Origin: Streptomyces stelliscabiei
GTDB taxonomy: Bacteria; Actinomycetota; Actinomycetes; Streptomycetales; Streptomycetaceae
Direction: 5' to 3'
DNA: 64,000 bases
NCBI RefSeq assembly: GCF_014873495.1
Contig: NZ_JADBGF010000001.1
Span: 9,982,001 to 10,046,000, forward strand
This document shows, in pieces, positions 51,496 through 59,185 of this stretch. The translations under genes and the position numbers were made by a program. How positions within the stretch are numbered: position 1 is the stretch's first letter; each line of letters opens with the position of its first letter. Under the pieces are notes generated by a model that ran no database searches, was not told where the DNA came from, and was given only the letters and a program-made list of their open reading frames with translations.

Positions 51496-53067
51496 GTGAG
51501 CACTGCGTTTGACGCGAGCCGCATCCCACCGTCCGACAGGGCCGAGGTCATTCGCGACATGATCTGGGGCCGAGTCGTCCGTGTGGACATCCAGCGTCAT
51601 CCGCAGCAGGAACGGATCTCGGCGGTCGGCATGATCAGCGATGTCGGGGCTTTGAACAACTGCTCGGTGAGGTCCAACGCGACCGTCATCCGACGTACCT
51701 CGTCGTTGGTACGCGACGACCTCGAACCCAGCCTGTTCCTCGGACTTCAGGTTTCGGGGTCGAGCGTGGTGGTGCAAGGCGGCAGGGAAGCGGTGCTGCG
51801 CCCGGGCGACCTCGCGGTCTACGACACCACCGAGCCGTACACCCTGGTCAACGAAAGCGGCATCCACCAGCACTACTTCCGCATCCCCCGCCGGGAACTG
51901 GCCTTGCCCACGGCAGTACTCAGCAGGATCACCGCGGTACGACTGAGCCGGGACCACCCCGTCACCGATCTCGCGTCGACGTACTTCGCGCGGCTGGCGG
52001 ACACCCGGCAGAGAATGAGCCCCTTGCACACCGCAGCCGTGGAACAACCGAGTGTCGAACTGCTGCGAGCGGTGCTCGCCACCCGTCTCGGCGACTCTCG
52101 ACTCGCTCAAGAACCCCTCGAATCCACCTTGCATTACCGGATCAGGGAGTACATACGCGCCCATCTCGCCGAGCACGACCTGAGCGCGGCCCAGATCGCC
52201 CGCGCGCATCACATATCAGTGCGGCACCTCTACGCGATCCTGGCCCGCTCGGGGATCACTCTCGGCGACTGGCTCCGCGCCAACCGCCTCGCCCAGTGCC
52301 GCAAGGAGCTCGCTCGTCCCGGGAACAGAACGGTGACCATCGAAGTCGTCGCACACCGCTGGGGCTTCAGCAGCGCCAGCCACTTCAGCCGGGTATTCAG
52401 GGCCGCCTACGGTATGTCACCGCGAGAGCGGCGTCAGTGTTCCGGGCCGGCGCGCCGTCGGCCCGGAACACTGACGCATCGGAACAGCTCCCGCGCCTTG
52501 TGCGGCCGAGAAGGGCACCTTCGCCCCCGCATCGCCAACCCTTCAGCACGTACCGCCTGCGCCACTCAGCCTGCGCCACTCACTCGGGGTCATACCGTAG
52601 GCGGCCCGGAACCTCCGGGAGAAGTGGCCCGGGCTTGCGAACCCCCATCTCCGGGCCACTGCCGCGATGGTCGGATGGCCCAGGTGCGGAGAGGCCAGCA
52701 TGTTCCGTGCGCCCTCCAGCCGTTCGGAGATGATCCACTGCTCCAGGCTGAGTCCCGCGCGTTGAAACGTCTCGTACAGGTGGCGTACCGATATCGCGTG
52801 CTCGTTGGCGATCAGTTCAGCATCGAGGTTGCGGTCGGTGAGATGGCGGCGTGCGTACGCGAGCATCCGGGTCAACAGCGTGTCGTCCATGATCTCCCGG
52901 GCAAGCGCCCCGGTCTCCTGCGAGGCCGACACCACCAGCGCACGTATCAACTCGATCGTGGCATTCGCCAGGGCCGGGGCTCCGGGGTCGGCGGCGAGCC
53001 GGTCCGGAGCTCGCCACAGCGCGCGCACATGCTGCAGAACCACATCGTGCAACGGGCTTGCCCTTAG
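51496..53067 (+). CDS. AraC-family regulator whose frame lacks its usual stop
   Basis: Residues 1-170 form an AraC-binding-like sensor (PPSDRAEVIRDMIWGRVVRV; VLRPGGDLA-like block in EAVLRPGDLAVYDTTEPYTL). Residues 205-310 form the double-HTH AraC domain (AAQIARAHHISVRHLYAILA, VEVVAHRW-type helix in VTIEVVAHRWGFSSASHFSR, ending RAAYGMSPRERR). Here a family member should end, but the frame runs on through an 18-bp hairpin and antisense through the neighbouring AraC gene to a TAG at 53065. The last 210 residues are therefore an artefact of a lost stop or of a junction. The GTG at 51496 was chosen because family similarity begins there. Targets are unknown. Confidence 0.75.
   Translation: MSTAFDASRIPPSDRAEVIRDMIWGRVVRVDIQRHPQQERISAVGMISDVGALNNCSVRSNATVIRRTSSLVRDDLEPSLFLGLQVSGSSVVVQGGREAVLRPGDLAVYDTTEPYTLVNESGIHQHYFRIPRRELALPTAVLSRITAVRLSRDHPVTDLASTYFARLADTRQRMSPLHTAAVEQPSVELLRAVLATRLGDSRLAQEPLESTLHYRIREYIRAHLAEHDLSAAQIARAHHISVRHLYAILARSGITLGDWLRANRLAQCRKELARPGNRTVTIEVVAHRWGFSSASHFSRVFRAAYGMSPRERRQCSGPARRRPGTLTHRNSSRALCGREGHLRPRIANPSARTACATQPAPLTRGHTVGGPEPPGEVARACEPPSPGHCRDGRMAQVRRGQHVPCALQPFGDDPLLQAESRALKRLVQVAYRYRVLVGDQFSIEVAVGEMAACVREHPGQQRVVHDLPGKRPGLLRGRHHQRTYQLDRGIRQGRGSGVGGEPVRSSPQRAHMLQNHIVQRACP
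52431..52477. terminator. 18-bp perfect hairpin between two convergent AraC genes
   Basis: GCGTCAGTGTTCCGGGCC (52431-52448) pairs 18 of 18 with GGCCCGGAACACTGACGC (52460-52477) over an 11-nt loop. Placed between convergent genes, it should terminate both, but it lies inside the open frame of the left gene. Confidence 0.75.
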
Positions 53068-53916
53068 AGGTCGTCTCATTTGGGCTGTTCGATAGTATGC
53101 CGTCGTGGGGATCGTTGAGCGTCTGGTGCCGGATGAGTTGTGGGAGCTGTTCGAGCGGGTCGTGCCGCCTGCTCCGTCGCGGCCGCAGGGCGGTGGCCGA
53201 CGACGGTACGGGGACCGCGAGGTGCTGGCGGCGATCGTCTTTGTGGCCACGTCAGGCTGCACGTGGCGGCAGCTGCCCCCGTCGTTCGGGCCATCGGGTC
53301 CGACGGCCCACCGGCGGTTCACCGAATGGAGCAAGGCCCGGGTGTGGGCCAAGCTCCACCGCCTGGTCCTGGACGAACTCGGTTCCCGCGGTGAACTGGA
53401 CTGGTCCCGGTGCGCGATCGACTCGGTGAACATGCGAGCCCTGAAAGGGGGGACCTGACAGGTCCGAATCCTGTCGACAGGGGCAAGAAGGGCTCGAAGA
53501 TCCACTTGATCACCGAGCGAACCGGTCTGCCCCTCTCGGTCGGTATCTCCGGTGCGAACCTCCACGACAGCCAGGCACTCGAACCACTGGTCCGTGGTAT
53601 CCCGCCGATCCGCTCCCGCCGCGGACCCCGCCGACGCCGCCCCGCCAAGTTGCACGCGGACAAGGGCTACGACTACGACCACCTGCGGCGATGGCTCCGC
53701 AAGCGAGGCATCCGCCACCGCATCGCCCGCAAGGGCATCGAGTCGTCCACACGCCTGGGCCGACACCGCTGGACCATCGAACGCACGATGGCCTGGCTCG
53801 CCGGCTGTCGCCGACTTCATCGCCGCTATGAGCGCAAAGCCGAACACTTCATGGCCTTCACCAGCATCGCTTGCACCCTCATCTGCTACCGCAGGCTCAC
53901 CAAATGAGACAACGTC
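53067..53916 (+). mobile_element. IS5-family insertion sequence, IS427 group, 850 bp
   Basis: Terminal repeats GAGGTCGTCTCATTTGG (53067 onward) and the inverse of CCAAATGAGACAACGTC (ending 53916) match at 15 of 17 positions. The target TTA is duplicated at 53064-53066 and 53917-53919. Length and 3-bp duplication fit the IS427 group. The target gene is otherwise clean and both transposase frames are intact, so the insertion is recent. Confidence 0.93.
53105..53907 (+). CDS. IS5-family transposase, made by -1 frameshifting
   Basis: Two overlapping frames form one DDE transposase. ORF A (53105-53458) carries LVPDELWELFERVVPPAPSR, SGCTWRQLPPSFGPSGPTAH and the first Asp in CAIDSVNMRALKGG. ORF B (-1 frame, to 53907) continues DLTGPNPVDRGKKGSKIHLI, then LHADKGYDYDHLRRWLRKRG with the second Asp and RHRWTIERTMAWLAGCRRLH with the Glu. 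The slip site is AAAGGGGGG (53444-53452), and A and B join without loss at ALKGG-DLTGP. This is the usual expression mode of the IS427 group, so the enzyme is probably active. Confidence 0.92.
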
Positions 53917-54667
53917 TTAGCCGGAAAGTGGTGTTCCGCAGGATCTCCATCGGCAGCCCGAGCCGGTCGAAATCGATCAGTATGGCCTGGGCAGCTCCCT
54001 TTCCCGTCCAGCCGAATTCGCGCGGCGTCATCTCGTTGAACAGATAGACATCGTCCGGGCCGACGAGTCCGTGCTTACCGTCGATCTCGGCACGGCCGAC
54101 CCCTCGGTTCTGCAGCGCGACGGCAACGATCGGCCGACTCTCCTGTCGTACATGCCGGGCTGTACGGGTCAGCTTGAAGCCGGTGTTGTGCGACGTGAAC
54201 AGGTCGAGCGCACCGATCCGCCACAGGTCCATCCGCGCCTGGATCCCGGTCCCCGGTTCCTCGTGAACGATGCGGTTCGGAACGGAGGCATGGGTCAGTG
54301 CGTGATGGAACGCCTCCGCGCGGTCGGCACGAGGCACGGTAGCGGTGTCCAGTAGCAGCATGCCGACCACCATCCGTGAGAAACGCGTTGTCGGTCATCG
54401 GTACCAGCGTCCCTGGGGGGTTCCACATGCCGACACAGGTCGACAACCGGTCCTTGTGCACGGTCAGGACAGTCCTGTGCACGAGGAGTCACTACCGCAG
54501 ACCCGTCCGGCCCTAACTTGAGCCCTGACCAATTCATCGGGGGTGACCTTGATAGGGCACATCGTCAGAGGCTGCCGCGACGCCGAGCGGAGCCGTGACT
54601 GTCCTCGTGAACGCCTCCAGCCGGTCCCCGGTGATCCAGCGACTCCCGCCGACGCGCCTACCTGGTC

Positions 54668-55504
54668 GTGGCGGGGCCGGAAAAAGAGGATGAGAAGATC
54701 AATGCCAGCGGCCGTACCCCGGCAGTCTTCGTGCACGGCCTGTGGCTGCTGCCGAGTAGCTGGGACAGGTGGGCCGCCGTCTTCGACGAGTCCGGCTTCG
54801 CGCCCCTGACTCCCGGCTGGCCCGACGACCCCGAAACCGTCGCCGAAGCCCATGCCCACCCTGAGGTGTTCGCGGGAAAGAGTGTGGGTCAGGTCGCCGA
54901 CCACTTCGCCGAGTTGATCGGCAGGCTGGATCGCAAGCCCGTCGTGGTCGGCCACTCCTTCGGCGGCCTCATCGCCCAGATGATCGCGGGCCGGGGTCTC
55001 TCGGCAGCGTCCGTGGCGATTGACCCGGCGCCCTTCCGCGGCGTACTTCCCCTGCCGGTCTCCGCTCTGCGCGCCGCGCGGCCCGTGCTCGGCAATCCCG
55101 CCAACTTCCACCGGGCCGTCCCCCTCACCTACGACCAGTTCAGGTACGCCTTCGCCAACGCGGTCAGCGAAGAGGAGGCCAAGGAACTGTACGAGACCTT
55201 CGCGGTCCCGGCCCCCGGAGAGCCGCTGTTCCAGGCCGCCGTCGCGAACATCAATCCCTGGACGGAGGTGAAGTTGGACACACTGCACGCCGAGCGTGGC
55301 CCGCTGCTGATCATCTCGGGAGAGAAGGACAACACCGTTCCCTGGGCCATCGCCCATGCCTCGTACAAGAAGCAGACACGCAACGAGGCCGCCGTCACCG
55401 AGATCAAGGAACTGCCCGGCCGTGGCCACGCGTTGACGATCGACAGCGGCTGGCGCGAGGTCGCCGACACCGCTTTGGCCTTCGTGAAGCGCTTCGCCTC
55501 CTGA
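54668..55504 (+). CDS. Alpha/beta hydrolase
   Basis: The 278-residue protein has VFVHGLWLLPSSWDRWAAVF (oxyanion region, H-G near residue 22), the nucleophile elbow V-V-G-H-S-F-G-G near residue 96, Asp in LLIISGEKDNTVP near residue 218, and the catalytic His in LPGRGHALTIDSGW near residue 257. It is a general esterase/lipase or haloalkane-dehalogenase-like enzyme without a Trp halide pair. The GTG at 54668 is the only in-frame start close to the conserved region; no good ribosome binding site is seen. It stands alone next to the disrupted AraC gene, which may once have controlled it. Confidence 0.86.
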   Translation: MAGPEKEDEKINASGRTPAVFVHGLWLLPSSWDRWAAVFDESGFAPLTPGWPDDPETVAEAHAHPEVFAGKSVGQVADHFAELIGRLDRKPVVVGHSFGGLIAQMIAGRGLSAASVAIDPAPFRGVLPLPVSALRAARPVLGNPANFHRAVPLTYDQFRYAFANAVSEEEAKELYETFAVPAPGEPLFQAAVANINPWTEVKLDTLHAERGPLLIISGEKDNTVPWAIAHASYKKQTRNEAAVTEIKELPGRGHALTIDSGWREVADTALAFVKRFAS

Positions 55505-55805
55505 TCGGGGACGTTCCTCGCGGCATGCGCCCGGATCCGGAGCGGAGCCCTCGGCTCTCGTGGGTGTCCACCACCTGCCGCGTCCCGAACTCCGCCGCTC
55601 CCACCGGGCGGCCAGGATGCCGACGGCCGGCAGTATCACCCCGCCGCCGAAGTCCGTGACGTAGTTCAGCGGCGGCAGGGGAGGGGCGTCCGCTGGACTG
55701 AGCCGGCGCAGCGCAACCCGAGCGGTACCGGCAGACGCGCGATGAACACGGCGCGCGTGAGCACCGCTTGATGCAGTTCAGCGCAAGCGGGTCGGCTGGT
55801 CCCGG
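55505..55805. other. Gap of about 300 bp with possible membrane-protein fragment
   Basis: A minus-strand piece near 55610-55690 reads LNYVTDFGGGVILPAVGILA, a hydrophobic strand like a DoxX- or DUF4267-type membrane protein, but the rest is missing or in other frames. Nothing else is seen. Confidence 0.35.
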
Positions 55806-56681
55806 TCAGGCTGCCGGGGCGGTCAGGACGGCCTTGGCAGCCAGCCGGAGATTCCCGATCATCGGATTCGGGTCGCCTTTGCGGCTGACCAGGACGACCT
55901 GGCTGGGGGGAGCGTCCTCGATCGGGACGGTGACGAGGTCGGGACGCAGTGAGCTGCGTCGGTCGCCGACCGGTAGTACGGCGACCGCCCTGCCACTCGC
56001 CACGAGTTCGAGCTTGTCCTCGTAGCTCTCGATCGGCGGCACGCCGGTCCCGAGGATGCGGTAGGAAGTCCAGTCAGCGGTCTCGAAGGCGCACGGCGCC
56101 GCCTCTTCGCCGGCCAGCTCTTGCGCGGTCACCGATATGCGGTCGGCCAGGGGATGGCCGCGCGGTACCGCGAGCATGCGGGGTTCCTCGTACAGCGGGG
56201 TGGTGAGCAGGTCGTCGGCAGCGAGCGGCAGCGGGGCTCGTGCGATCAGGGCGTCGACGTGCTTGTCGGGCAGTGCCCCGACGTCGCGGCAGCTCAGGTA
56301 CCGGGTGGTGATCTCGGCGTCCGGATGACGGCGGCGCAATTCCTGTACGGCGGCAGTGATCACCAGGTCTTCGACGTAGCCGATGGCGATTCGTTCGGTC
56401 TCGGCTTGTTCACGCACGGCCAGCTCGGCCTGGCGGGCGGCCTGCAGCAGGGCGTGGGCGTGGGGGAGGAAGCTCTGGCCGGCCGGCGTGAGCCGGGTCC
56501 CCTGGGGGGTGCGGTTCAGCAGCAGTACGCCGAGATGCTTCTCGAGCCGCTGGATCTGGCGGCTCAGCGCCGGCTGGGCCACGTGCAAGTCGGCGGCGGC
56601 CCGGCCGAAGTGCTGGTGCGCCGCCACCACGGTGAAGTAGCGCACCAGCCGCAGTTCCAGGTCCTGTCCGAGATCGTTCAC
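55806..56681 (-). CDS. LysR-family transcriptional regulator
   Basis: The 291-residue protein has the LysR winged HTH at residues 1-62 (LRLVRYFTVVAAHQHFGRAA, then AQPALSRQIQRLEKHLGVLL) and a PBP2-like effector domain. It is divergent from the zinc-less alcohol dehydrogenase/quinone reductase gene, a standard LysR-target pair. Start: the GTG at 56681 places the HTH at the family position; a TTG at 56786 would add 35 residues without similarity. The GTG lies only a base after GGAAGG, so the true start remains uncertain. It probably senses an aromatic or quinone-like effector. Confidence 0.9.
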   Translation of the reverse strand: MNDLGQDLELRLVRYFTVVAAHQHFGRAAADLHVAQPALSRQIQRLEKHLGVLLLNRTPQGTRLTPAGQSFLPHAHALLQAARQAELAVREQAETERIAIGYVEDLVITAAVQELRRRHPDAEITTRYLSCRDVGALPDKHVDALIARAPLPLAADDLLTTPLYEEPRMLAVPRGHPLADRISVTAQELAGEEAAPCAFETADWTSYRILGTGVPPIESYEDKLELVASGRAVAVLPVGDRRSSLRPDLVTVPIEDAPPSQVVLVSRKGDPNPMIGNLRLAAKAVLTAPAA

Positions 56682-56803
56682 CCTTCCAGCGTACGGGTCA
56701 TGCTGTTTCGGAATGATCAGGTTGCCGAACCGGTCTTGGACGGCCGTGTCGTCCTGGGCCTTGACTGAAGGAGCAAAGATTCCCAAGGAAAGCGACAGGC
56801 GCG

Positions 56804-57802
56804 ATGAAGGCGATCCAGTTCCACGCGGCGGGCGGGCCGGAAGTTCTGCAGTACGACGAGGTGCCGGTTCCCGAGATCGGCCCGGGCGAGGTGCTCGTCC
56901 GGGTGCACGCGGCGGGCATCAACCCGCCGGACTGGTACCTGCGTGAGGGGATGAAGGTCATGCCGGCCGAGATGGGGCCGGTGATGGAGTTCCCCTTGAT
57001 CCCCGGCACGGACATGTCGGGCGTGGTCCAGGCGGTCGCTCCGGACGTGGCGGGGTTCGCCGTCGGTGACGAGGTCTTCGGCATGCTGCGGTTCCCCGGC
57101 TTCGACGGCCGGACGTACGCCGAGTACGTAGCCGCACCGGCTTCGGACCTGGCTCACAAGCCTGCCGGTCTCGATCACGTACAGGCGGCTGGGGCGCCGA
57201 TGGCCGTGCTGACGGCCTGGCAGTACCTGGTTGAGCTCGGCCATGACGTGCCGTCTCCTTTCACCGGCCGGGTGCACCAGCCGGTGCCGATCACGCCAGG
57301 GATGACCGTGCTGGTCAACGGGGCCGCCGGTGGAGTGGGCCACTTCGCGGTGCAGCTGGCGAAATGGAAGGGGGCACACGTCATAGCGGTGGCCTCGGGT
57401 CGGCACGAGCAGTTCCTGCGCACACTCGGCGTCGATGAGTTCATCGACTACACCACGACGCGGGCCGCGGACGTGGTCAGCGGTGTGGACCTGGTGATCG
57501 ACGCCGTCGGTGGCCCGGACAGCGCACGCTTTCTGGCTGTGCTCAAGCGCGGCGGCACCATGCTTCCGGTGTTCTTCGCCGAGTACGACCCGGAGAGGAC
57601 GGCGAGTCTGGGCGTCACCGTCTCGAACATTCAGGTGCGTTCCCACGGTCCCCAGCTCGCCGAGATCGGGCGCCTGTTCGGCGAGGGCAAGCTCCAGGTC
57701 GGGGTGGACAGCACCTACCCGCTGTCCCAAGCGGGCAGCGCACACACGCGAGCCGCGCAGGGCCACCTCCAAGGCAAGATCGTACTGACGGTGGTCTCGT
57801 GA
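56804..57802 (+). CDS. Quinone oxidoreductase-like zinc-free medium-chain dehydrogenase
   Basis: The 332-residue MDR-superfamily enzyme starts MKAIQFHAAGGPEVLQYDEV, has the GroES-like N-terminal domain with AAGINPPDWYLREGM, and the Rossmann domain with the NADPH-binding AAGGVGHFAVQLAKWKGAHV near residue 175. The zinc ligands of true alcohol dehydrogenases are absent, so it reduces quinones or enones with NADPH. It is divergent from the LysR gene; their 122-bp gap should hold both promoters. A small frame overlaps its stop (GTG at 57799), but that is the start of a chimeric scrap. Confidence 0.92.
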   Translation: MKAIQFHAAGGPEVLQYDEVPVPEIGPGEVLVRVHAAGINPPDWYLREGMKVMPAEMGPVMEFPLIPGTDMSGVVQAVAPDVAGFAVGDEVFGMLRFPGFDGRTYAEYVAAPASDLAHKPAGLDHVQAAGAPMAVLTAWQYLVELGHDVPSPFTGRVHQPVPITPGMTVLVNGAAGGVGHFAVQLAKWKGAHVIAVASGRHEQFLRTLGVDEFIDYTTTRAADVVSGVDLVIDAVGGPDSARFLAVLKRGGTMLPVFFAEYDPERTASLGVTVSNIQVRSHGPQLAEIGRLFGEGKLQVGVDSTYPLSQAGSAHTRAAQGHLQGKIVLTVVS

Positions 57803-57904
57803 TCGCCGAACTCCAGCAGGCCATGGCGAAGGACGCCCACGCCCTGGACGATCTGAAGGTGCCCGAGCCGGAAGCGGTTCTGACCGAAGACACCGTATGG
57901 ACTG

Positions 57905-58110
57905 ATGGCCACCTACTGCGCCCAGCGCGCGAGCGCCGGCCTGATCATCACCGAGGGCACCCAGCCGTCGGCCGGCGGCCAGGGCTGCACGACCCCCGGC
58001 CTGCACTCCGCGGCGCAGGTCGACGCCTGGCGGAAGGCAACCGACGCCGTCCACGCCCGGTGCCTGCACGGCCGACTTCCCCTGACCAGGCCCACCCGGG
58101 CGCGCTGACG
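57905..58110 (+). pseudogene. Old-yellow-enzyme (alkene reductase) N-terminal scrap
   Basis: The frame reads MATYCAQRASAGLIITEGTQ, then GLHSAAQVDAWRKATDAVHA, the TIM-barrel strands 2-3 of N-ethylmaleimide reductase-type enzymes, where T-E-G-T binds FMN. It lacks both the usual first 40 residues and everything after about residue 110. A C-terminal scrap of the same family lies at 35816-35990 on the other strand. Confidence 0.65.
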
Positions 58111-58334
58111 GCAGGGCCTCAGGCCTCCTGGAGCGCCGTGGCGGTCTGGCCACGAGAGGCAGGTCCAGCAAAGTGTCACCTGCTGACCACTGGGTGACTG
58201 CTGTCCGCCCGGCGATGCACCGGAGTCCAGGGAATGCTTGGTGAGCGTCACGGCGAGCGATCGCCGCCGACACGCCGTGCGCAAAATCCGAACCGCACCG
58301 GAAGGAATCTGACGCCGCGTCCGCGCCGAAGGCT

Positions 58335-58610
58335 CCGACTGCACCGGGAGTGCGCTCCTGGTGGGGGATCCGGTACGCCACCGCCGAGCGGTACCGCCGC
58401 CCGGTGGTCGCGGACTTCGATCCGGACCGCCCCTATGACCGTAAGGGCCTCGTCTCTGTCCAGCCCGACAGCGGCGACCGGCTCGAAGCGGACAGCGGGA
58501 CGGGCGAGGATGTCTGAACCTGAACGTGTGGGCTCCCGAACTGTCGACCGGGAAGGCGCTTCCGGTGGCCGTGTACAGGCGGTCGATGTCGTAGGCGAGG
58601 CGGGACACGG
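58335..58610 (+). pseudogene. Type B carboxylesterase N-terminal remnant
   Basis: The frame reads VRSWWGIRYATAERYRRPVV, PYDRKGLVSVQPDSGDRLEA and DSGTGEDV-stop. The next base frame continues LNLNVWAPELSTGKALPVAV. Family members have G-E-D-C-L-x-L-N-V-W-x-P here, so a single base deletion breaks it. The catalytic G-x-S-x-G part is absent. Confidence 0.7.
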
Positions 58611-58614
58611 CGGT

Positions 58615-59055
58615 CCCTGCTCGTCACCGCCACCCGCTACGCGCTGATCGACCACGCCCCTAACCGGTTCGCCCTGGTCCTGTTCGCCGTCTTCCTGCCG
58701 CTGTGGACGTCTCTGACGTATCTGGCGATGCCCGACACACCCTCGCCGGTGCGGCTGCGGGCCACCGGGCAGTGGCTGACGCCTCCGGGCAACGAGCTGA
58801 CCGCGATCAGCGGGGCGCTCAACGCCGTCACCCTGATCGCCGGATTCATGATGTTCGCGGCGGCCTTCGAGCGGAGCGCTTTCGACCGGCGCCTGGCCGC
58901 GGCCGGCTACCCCTGGCCGCACCTCGTCCTCGCCAAGGTGGCCGCCCTCGCCCTGTCCGCCGCAGCTGTCTCGGCCTATGCCACCGCGGTCACGTTCCTG
59001 ACCCTGTCGCCCAGCCGGCTCCTGGCGCTCTTCGCCGCGCTGTTCTGCCCTGCTA
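58615..59055 (+). pseudogene. ABC-2-type transporter permease fragment
   Basis: The open frame starts without a start codon at LLVTATRYALIDHAPNRFAL and continues through membrane segments FALVLFAVFLPLWTSLTYLA, AISGALNAVTLIAGFMMFAA and LAKVAALALSAAAVSAYATA, ending abruptly at LLALFAALFC, after which no family sequence follows. About 140 of an expected 250 residues remain. The ATPase partner is not present. It lies between two glycosidase/esterase-type genes and is no longer functional. Confidence 0.7.
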
Positions 59056-59185
59056 CAGCCGTTGGAACGGGGCGGGCGACGCCCTCCAGCGGTCAGGAGA
59101 GGTGCATCCGGTGTCATCAGCGGGCGGGCGCGGTGCCGGTCGGACGGGCGTCAGAACGCCCGTCCGATTCCTGATGGACCTGTTT

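Larger units (their letters stand above)
52543..54373 (-). pseudogene. AraC-family regulator split by an IS5-family insertion
   Basis: The N-terminal part (54373 to 53917) carries the AraC-binding-like sensor: MVVGMLLLDTATVPRADRAE, EPGTGIQARMDLWRIGALDL and GPDDVYLFNEMTPREFGWTG. The C-terminal part (53066 to 52543) carries the AraC HTH: LDAELIANEHAISVRHLYET, then VARRWGFASPGHFSRRFRAA, ending YGMTPSEWRRLSGAGGTC-stop. Between them lies an 850-bp insertion sequence. Removing it with one TTA target copy joins NTTFRL directly to RASPLHDVVLQHVRA in frame. Before insertion this was an intact regulator of the same type as its neighbour. Confidence 0.92.
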
